Origin: an uncultured Lachnospiraceae bacterium
Lineage (GTDB): Bacteria; Bacillota; Clostridia; Lachnospirales; Lachnospiraceae
Assembly (NCBI GenBank): GCA_905236585.1
Contig: CAJOQZ010000297.1
Span: forward strand, 1 to 8,087
Direction of reading: 5' to 3'
Length of the DNA stretch: 8,087 nt
Position numbers and translations under genes: made by a program. The notes under the pieces are model-generated. The model worked only from the letters and a program-made list of their open reading frames with translations, had not been told where the DNA came from and made no database searches. Shown piece by piece: positions 2,675 through 8,087 of this stretch (position 1 is its first letter; each line of letters opens with the position of its first letter).

Positions 2675-5125
2675 TTATCCGATACCGGATACCAGCCGCT
2701 CCACTAATTTGACGCATTCCGCAGCATCCGGACAATAGCCGTCGGCTCCGATCTCTGCGGCAAAACTTTCGGTAATACATGCGCCGCCGATAATGATTTT
2801 CGCGGTACATCCCTGTTCTTTTGCCAATGAAACGACTTCCTTCATTTTCATCATCGTTGTAGTCATCAGCGCGGACAATCCGATCACGGCAGCATGGTTC
2901 TTAATGGCGCTGTCGACGATCTCCTGCGCGGGAATATCTTTTCCGAGATCAATGACATGATAGCCATAGTTTTTCAGCATCAGAACAACAAGGTTCTTGC
3001 CGATATCATGGATGTCGCCCTCGACGGTGGCAAATACAACGGTTGCTTTCTGCTCTTTCGCATCTGTCGCAAGCAAAGGCTCTACGATCTCCATTGCCGC
3101 TTTCATTGCATTTGCTCCGCCAATTAACTGCGGCAGGAAAAACTTCTTCTCTTCGTATAATTTGCCGACGCGATTGATGCCTGCGATCAGATAGTCATTG
3201 ATGATGACAGAGGGCTTACTTCCGGCAGACAGTTCCTTTTTTACTTCATCGATGATTTTCGTTTTATTCCCATCCATCACGCATTGGATGATCGGATGCG
3301 TCTGTTCGACCGGGCTATCCCCGCCCTTCGCGATACCGCCCACGGATTTTTTTTGTGATGCACCGGCGGTGTCAAGCGTGATCTCCCCTTGTGGGACGGC
3401 ATTCAAATAGCGGTCGATGGAATCCGCTTTATCAAAAAGCATATCGCACGCCAAAGCCGTTCCCATCAGTAGTTCCTGCGAGGGATTTGCGATTGCCATG
3501 GTAAGACCTTTTGCGAGCGCAACGGTAAAGAATGCCGAATTAACAAAAGCCCGCTGCGGCAGCCCAAAAGAAATGTTGGACAATCCGCACACCGTCGGAA
3601 TCTGCAGTTCATTCTTGCAGTATTCGACCGTTTCAAAACATTTTAACGCGCTTTTAGGATCTGCGCCGATCGTTGACACCAAAAGATCGACGATCACGTC
3701 GTTTTTATCTAAGCCCGCGTCTTCCGCCGCTTCCAACACGGTTCGGATATTTGCCTTTTTCTCGTCGATATCCTTCGGAAGCCCGGCATCCGACAACGGA
3801 AGCAGGATAAACATTGCCCCGTATTTTTTTGCCAGCGGAAGCAACGCCTCCATTTTTTCTTTTTCCGCTGATATCGAATTGATCAGGGCGCGCCCCGGAT
3901 AAATGCGGAGCGCCGCTTCAATGACCGAAACGTAACTGGAATCGATGCACAACGGTAAATCCACCATGGATGATACTTCATATACGGCGCGCAGCATTGC
4001 CTCTTTTTCGTCAATGCCGTTCGTTCCCATATTGATATCCAAAACAGCCGCGCCAGCCGCTTCCTGCTCCTTCGCAAACGAAACGATCATATCCGTTTTT
4101 TCCGCTCGCAGTTCTTCCTGCAAGGCTTTTTTTCCGGTCGGATTGATCCGCTCTCCGATAATGGAAAAACAGCCGTTCATATGGATTTCGTGGCTTTTTC
4201 TCTCGGAAGTCAGAATGCGGCGCACCTTAGGGGATGGTTTTTTTACCGGCAGATCCTTTACAATCTCATGCAGCGCATTAATATGTTCCGGCGTCGTTCC
4301 GCAGCATCCGCCGAGAATGGACGCGCCCGCATCATATAAGAGTTTTGTTTTTTCGGCAAATTCTTCCGGTGTCATCGAATATACCGTATTGCCGTTTTCG
4401 TCTAATTCGGGCAGTCCGGCATTCGGCTTTGCAACAATCGGGATGGTTGCTACGCGATGCATTGCTTCTACCGCCGCAACCATATCTTCCGGTCCGGTTG
4501 AACAGTTGATGCCGCACGCGTCGACGCCCATTGCTTGCAGCGTAGCGATGGCGACATCCGGCGGCGTTCCGTAAAGGGTTCGTCCGTCATCATTATAGGT
4601 AAGCGTCACCATGATCGGAATGTCGCAGGTTTCCTTTACCGCAAGTACGGCGGCACGGCATTCCTGCAAACTCATCATGGTTTCAATGACGAAAAGATCC
4701 ACACCCTCCTCGTTTATCGCTGCGATCTGCTCTTTATATATATCTACCAGCGTTTCAAACGGCAGCTCGCCAAGGGGGTACAACTGCTGTCCGGTCATGG
4801 TAAGATCCCCCGCAACAAAGGCTCTGCCGTCCGCCGCCTCCTTTGATAAAGCAACCATTCGACGGTTGATGTCCGCAAGACGGTCCGTCAGTGAAAACTC
4901 GCCCAGTTTGATCCGGTTCGCGGTAAATGTCGGCGCATACAAAATCCGGCTCCCGGCTTCGACATACGCCCGCTGGAGATCAAGAATCGCATGGGGATGC
5001 TCATAAATCCAAAGTTCCGGGCATACGCCCGTCGGCAGACCCGCTTTTTGCAGATTCGTCCCCGTCGCGCCGTCTAAGAGGATAATTCCGTTTTGTAAGA
5101 GGTTTTGAAAAGAAAATGACGTCAT
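2675..5125 (-). CDS. metH: Cobalamin-dependent methionine synthase, short form without activation domain
   Basis: Transfers the methyl group of 5-methyltetrahydrofolate to homocysteine through methylcobalamin, giving methionine and tetrahydrofolate in the cytoplasm. The protein has 816 residues in the MetH domain order. The homocysteine-binding barrel (about 8-295) has zinc ligands C208 (GINCST) and C274/C275 (GGCCGTT). The pterin-binding barrel (about 318-570) has GERINPTGKK and LCIDSS. The cobalamin cap helices (about 610-690) come next. The Rossmann B12 domain (about 693-814) has EGDIHDIGKN, with the cobalt-ligand histidine H706 in a DxHxxG motif, then GLSALMTTT and the IGGA loop. The roughly 330-residue AdoMet-dependent reactivation domain of E. 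coli MetH is absent, as in the Thermotoga-type enzyme, so reactivation of oxidised cobalamin needs a separate protein not seen here. The ATG lies 10 bases after the carB stop; only AGGA at 13 bases serves as ribosome binding site, so coupling to carB is likely. No B12 riboswitch or S-box precedes it. Confidence 0.96.
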   Translation of the reverse strand: MTSFSFQNLLQNGIILLDGATGTNLQKAGLPTGVCPELWIYEHPHAILDLQRAYVEAGSRILYAPTFTANRIKLGEFSLTDRLADINRRMVALSKEAADGRAFVAGDLTMTGQQLYPLGELPFETLVDIYKEQIAAINEEGVDLFVIETMMSLQECRAAVLAVKETCDIPIMVTLTYNDDGRTLYGTPPDVAIATLQAMGVDACGINCSTGPEDMVAAVEAMHRVATIPIVAKPNAGLPELDENGNTVYSMTPEEFAEKTKLLYDAGASILGGCCGTTPEHINALHEIVKDLPVKKPSPKVRRILTSERKSHEIHMNGCFSIIGERINPTGKKALQEELRAEKTDMIVSFAKEQEAAGAAVLDINMGTNGIDEKEAMLRAVYEVSSMVDLPLCIDSSYVSVIEAALRIYPGRALINSISAEKEKMEALLPLAKKYGAMFILLPLSDAGLPKDIDEKKANIRTVLEAAEDAGLDKNDVIVDLLVSTIGADPKSALKCFETVEYCKNELQIPTVCGLSNISFGLPQRAFVNSAFFTVALAKGLTMAIANPSQELLMGTALACDMLFDKADSIDRYLNAVPQGEITLDTAGASQKKSVGGIAKGGDSPVEQTHPIIQCVMDGNKTKIIDEVKKELSAGSKPSVIINDYLIAGINRVGKLYEEKKFFLPQLIGGANAMKAAMEIVEPLLATDAKEQKATVVFATVEGDIHDIGKNLVVLMLKNYGYHVIDLGKDIPAQEIVDSAIKNHAAVIGLSALMTTTMMKMKEVVSLAKEQGCTAKIIIGGACITESFAAEIGADGYCPDAAECVKLVERLVSGIG

Positions 5126-5135
5126 AATGTAACTA

Positions 5136-8087
5136 TTATCCTATGTTTTTCACCGTCGCGATATCCACTAAGGTAAACTGTTTTGGTTCCGTTTCCAGGG
5201 AGTGTGCCAATGCATTCGCCGTATCCATGGATGTGATACAGTATACGCCCGTTTCGATCGCGTTGCGGCGGATTAAAAAGCCATCCCTCGTCTTATCGCC
5301 GTGCCCCTGCGTCGGCGTATCGATCACCAAGTCAATCCGATGTCCGAGGATCAAATCGAGGACGTTCGGCGACTCTTGGGAGAGTTTATTGACCCAGAGC
5401 GCATCTACCCCGTGTTCCTGCAAATATTTTGCCGTCGAACGTGTCGCATAGATTTTATATCCGAGAGAGGAAAAACGCTTGGCGACTTGGACGGACTCCG
5501 GTTTGTCGGCATCCTTTACGGTCATGATCATCTGCTTGTATTTCGGAAGTTCTACGCCCGCGCCCAAAAAAGCCTTATAAAGCGCTTCGTTAAACGTCTT
5601 CGCAATCCCTAAACATTCTCCCGTCGACTTCATTTCCGGTCCCAATGAGATTTCCGCTCCGCGCAGTTTTTCAAAGGAAAAAACGGGCATCTTGATCGCG
5701 ACGTAATCCGCTTCGGGCGCGAGTCCGGGGGTAATCCCCTGCTCTTTTAAGGTGTGACCGACAATCACCCGCGTCGCAACATCCACGATCGGGATGCCCG
5801 TCACCTTGCTGATATAAGGCACCGTGCGGGATGACCGGGGATTGACCTCGATGACATAGACTTCCTTGTCCATCACAATAAACTGAATATTGATAAGTCC
5901 CCTCACATGGAGCGCATTTGCAAGGCGTTTTGTATAGTCGGTGAGTTTCGCCTTGATATCCTCTCCGATCGTCGGAGCAGGATATACGGAAATGCTGTCG
6001 CCGGAATGCACGCCGGTACGTTCGATATGCTCCATAATCCCCGGAATTAAGATATCCTCTCCGTCGCAAACCGCGTCAACCTCAATCTCCTTGCCATGCA
6101 GATACTTATCCACAAGGATTGGATGATCCTGTGCGATCCGGTTGATGATCTCCATGAACTGCTCGATTTCATCGTCGTTCAAGGCGATCTGCATTCCCTG
6201 TCCGCCTAAGACATAAGATGGTCGTACGAGAACCGGATAGCCAAGTTCATTCGCGCATTTTTTCGCTTCTTCGGCGGTATAGACCGTTCGTCCTGCGGCA
6301 CGGGGAATGCCGGTCTGCTCTAATATCTTGTCAAAACGTTCCCGGTCTTCCGCTGCGTCCACATCTTCCGCCTTGGTTCCGAAAATGGGAACCCCCATTT
6401 GCATCAGACTTTCGGTCAGTTTGATCGCTGTCTGTCCTCCGAACTGGACAACCGCGCCGTCCGGCTTTTCAATGTTTACAATGCTCTCGACATCTTCCGG
6501 CGTCAAAGGCTCGAAATAGAGTTTGTCCGCAACATCAAAATCAGTTGAAACCGTTTCCGGATTGTTATTGATGATGATCGTCTCATAGCCCTCTTTTGCA
6601 AACGCCCATGTCGCATGTACCGAACAGAAGTCAAATTCGATCCCCTGCCCGATCCGGATCGGACCCGAACCAAGTACCAAAACTTTTGGTTTTGCTTCTG
6701 ACGTATCGGAACCAACTGCCTCATTTTCGCTTCCGTATACCGAGTAATAATACGGCGTCGCCGCTTCAAATTCCGCCGCGCAGGTATCGACCATTTTATA
6801 CGCCGCTGTAATCGCGTTATCATAGCGCATCTGTTTGATCTCGTCTTCCGTCCGGGAACATAACTGCGCAATGACACGATCGGGAAATTCCATTCGTTTC
6901 GCTTCTTTTAGCAGTTCAACGGTCAGCGGTTCGTTTTGCAGCCGTGCTTCCATTTCCGTTAAGATCGCGATCTTATCAATAAACCATTCGTCGATCATGG
7001 TGATCGCATGGATTTTATCATAGGAAAAACCGCGCCGCAGCCCCTCCGCAATACGATAGATCCGAAGGTCATCGACGATCTGCAATTCGCTCCATAACTG
7101 CTCGTCCAAAAGTGACCCGAAATCCACCGACATAAGGGAGTCCACATGCTGTTCCAAGGAGCGGATTGCCTTCATTAGAGCCCCTTCAAAGTTGTCGCAG
7201 ATGCTCATGACTTCTCCGGTCGCCTTCATCTGTGTCGTCAAGGTGCGCTTTGCCGTAATGAATTTATCAAATGGAAGACGTGGAATCTTAACGACGCAGT
7301 AATCAAGCGTGGGTTCAAAGGAGGCATATGTTTTCTGCGTAATCGCGTTCTTGATCTCGTCTAATGTATAGCCAAGCGCAATCTTCGCCGCCACTTTCGC
7401 AATCGGATAGCCGGTCGCCTTAGACGCAAGCGCCGAAGAACGGCTCACACGCGGATTGACCTCAATGACGCAGTATTCAAACGAATCGGGGTGCAGCGCG
7501 TACTGGACGTTGCATCCGCCGGTAATATTCAGTTCGGAAATAATATTCAGCGCCGAACGACGCAGCATTTGATACTCTTTGTCCGATAGGGTCTGGGAAG
7601 GCGCGACAACGATCGAATCGCCGGTATGAACCCCGACCGGATCGATGTTCTCCATGTTGCAGACGGTGATGCAGTTGCCCTTCGCATCCCGCATTACTTC
7701 ATACTCAATCTCTTTCCAGCCGGAAATACAGCGTTCCACCAATACTTCATGGACGCGTGACAGGCGCAGTCCGTTGTGTAAAATATCCCGCAGCTGCGTC
7801 TCGTCGTTTGCGATGCCGCCGCCGCTGCCGCCTAAGGTATAGGCCGGGCGAAGCACCACCGGATAGCCGATGGTATTGGTAAAGGCAACGCCTTCATCGA
7901 CGGTATGAACCACCTTGGATGCGGCGACGGGTTCGCCGATCTTTTCCATGGTGTCCTTGAATTCCTGCCGGTCTTCGGCTTTTTTAATGGTCTGTGCCGT
8001 GGTTCCGATCAGGCGGACGCCCTCGGCTTTTAAAAATCCGCTTTCCGCGAGCTCCATTCCGAGGTTTAACCCCGCCTGTCCGCCGAG
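5136..8087 (-). CDS. carB: Carbamoyl-phosphate synthase large subunit (N-terminus beyond window edge)
   Basis: Makes carbamoyl phosphate from bicarbonate, two ATP and ammonia delivered by the small subunit CarA, for pyrimidine and arginine synthesis. The reading frame stays open to the right edge, so 983 residues are visible and roughly 85-95 N-terminal residues are missing; the first internal ATG (8057) is not the start because LGGQAGLNLG, a conserved CarB stretch, precedes it in frame. Visible fragment numbering: first ATP-grasp half with RPAYTLGGSGGGI (80-92) and EVNPRVSRSSALASKATGYP (209-228); oligomerisation region (about 300-435); a second half starting with VLVLGSGPIRIGQGIEFDF (469-487), then VRPSYVLGGQGMQI (621-634) and EVNPRSSRTVPYISKVTGIP (747-766); the C-terminal MGS-like allosteric domain (about 860-983) with IDLVIDTPTQG. 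The linker between halves (YGSENEAVGSDTSEAKPK) is slightly longer than in E. coli. It is the most upstream gene of the operon visible here; carA would be expected further upstream. Confidence 0.97.
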   Translation of the reverse strand, partial: LGGQAGLNLGMELAESGFLKAEGVRLIGTTAQTIKKAEDRQEFKDTMEKIGEPVAASKVVHTVDEGVAFTNTIGYPVVLRPAYTLGGSGGGIANDETQLRDILHNGLRLSRVHEVLVERCISGWKEIEYEVMRDAKGNCITVCNMENIDPVGVHTGDSIVVAPSQTLSDKEYQMLRRSALNIISELNITGGCNVQYALHPDSFEYCVIEVNPRVSRSSALASKATGYPIAKVAAKIALGYTLDEIKNAITQKTYASFEPTLDYCVVKIPRLPFDKFITAKRTLTTQMKATGEVMSICDNFEGALMKAIRSLEQHVDSLMSVDFGSLLDEQLWSELQIVDDLRIYRIAEGLRRGFSYDKIHAITMIDEWFIDKIAILTEMEARLQNEPLTVELLKEAKRMEFPDRVIAQLCSRTEDEIKQMRYDNAITAAYKMVDTCAAEFEAATPYYYSVYGSENEAVGSDTSEAKPKVLVLGSGPIRIGQGIEFDFCSVHATWAFAKEGYETIIINNNPETVSTDFDVADKLYFEPLTPEDVESIVNIEKPDGAVVQFGGQTAIKLTESLMQMGVPIFGTKAEDVDAAEDRERFDKILEQTGIPRAAGRTVYTAEEAKKCANELGYPVLVRPSYVLGGQGMQIALNDDEIEQFMEIINRIAQDHPILVDKYLHGKEIEVDAVCDGEDILIPGIMEHIERTGVHSGDSISVYPAPTIGEDIKAKLTDYTKRLANALHVRGLINIQFIVMDKEVYVIEVNPRSSRTVPYISKVTGIPIVDVATRVIVGHTLKEQGITPGLAPEADYVAIKMPVFSFEKLRGAEISLGPEMKSTGECLGIAKTFNEALYKAFLGAGVELPKYKQMIMTVKDADKPESVQVAKRFSSLGYKIYATRSTAKYLQEHGVDALWVNKLSQESPNVLDLILGHRIDLVIDTPTQGHGDKTRDGFLIRRNAIETGVYCITSMDTANALAHSLETEPKQFTLVDIATVKNIG

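Noticed and set aside
3945..4574. Plus-strand frame of 209 codons opposite metH
   Set aside because: Ser/Ala-rich low-complexity translation antisense to conserved metH codons, no ribosome binding site; a shadow frame.
5671..6069. Alternative minus-strand frame of 132 codons within carB
   Set aside because: Arg/Gly-rich composition, no known motif, fully inside the strongly conserved carB frame; a shadow frame.
8055..8087. Start of carB at the ATG at 8057
   Set aside because: The frame remains open to the window edge and encodes the conserved LGGQAGLNLG stretch before this Met, so the gene begins outside the window.

Overview
The window looks like chromosomal core-genome DNA from a Gram-positive anaerobe of the class Clostridia, probably Lachnospiraceae or a relative. 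This is inferred from the ispF-cysS gene order, the style of the CysRS N-terminus, tRNA genes without an encoded CCA end, AGGAGG-type ribosome binding sites, and a short methionine synthase that lacks the activation domain. No phage, transposase, CRISPR or plasmid genes are visible.

Left part (1-1037, minus strand): ispF (MEP isoprenoid pathway) is followed by cysS (cysteinyl-tRNA synthetase, cut by the left edge). The 177 bp between them hold a conspicuous nested inverted-repeat element (330-460) flanked by near-identical direct repeats. It looks like a miniature mobile or structured repeat element. IspF carries an unusual C-terminal tail of about 28 residues with a CxxCxxC motif.

Middle (1038-1596): two promoters with back-to-back -35 boxes point away from each other. 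One serves ispF and sits so close to the ATG that the transcript would be nearly leaderless. The other drives tRNA-Val(UAC) and tRNA-Met(CAU) on the plus strand. After tRNA-Met comes a three-copy 92-bp tandem repeat. Each unit holds a terminator hairpin and a copy of the tRNA 3' end whose T-arm has become a simple hairpin. This block separates the convergent tRNA and protein-coding transcription units.

Right part (1597-8087, minus strand): an apparent operon read from right to left. It contains carB (carbamoyl-phosphate synthase large subunit, N-terminus beyond the right edge), metH (cobalamin-dependent methionine synthase, three modules plus cap), a DUF2752 membrane protein, and a zinc-ribbon/DUF4234-like membrane protein. 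The gaps are 9-15 bp, and stop codons overlap or adjoin the next ribosome binding sites, so co-transcription and translational coupling are likely. Pyrimidine/arginine precursor synthesis and methionine/folate metabolism are thus linked to two small membrane proteins of unknown function.

I did not find a clearly new multi-gene system. The best leads are the 330-460 element, the tRNA-derived terminator repeats, the IspF tail and leaderless promoter, and the metH-coupled membrane protein pair.
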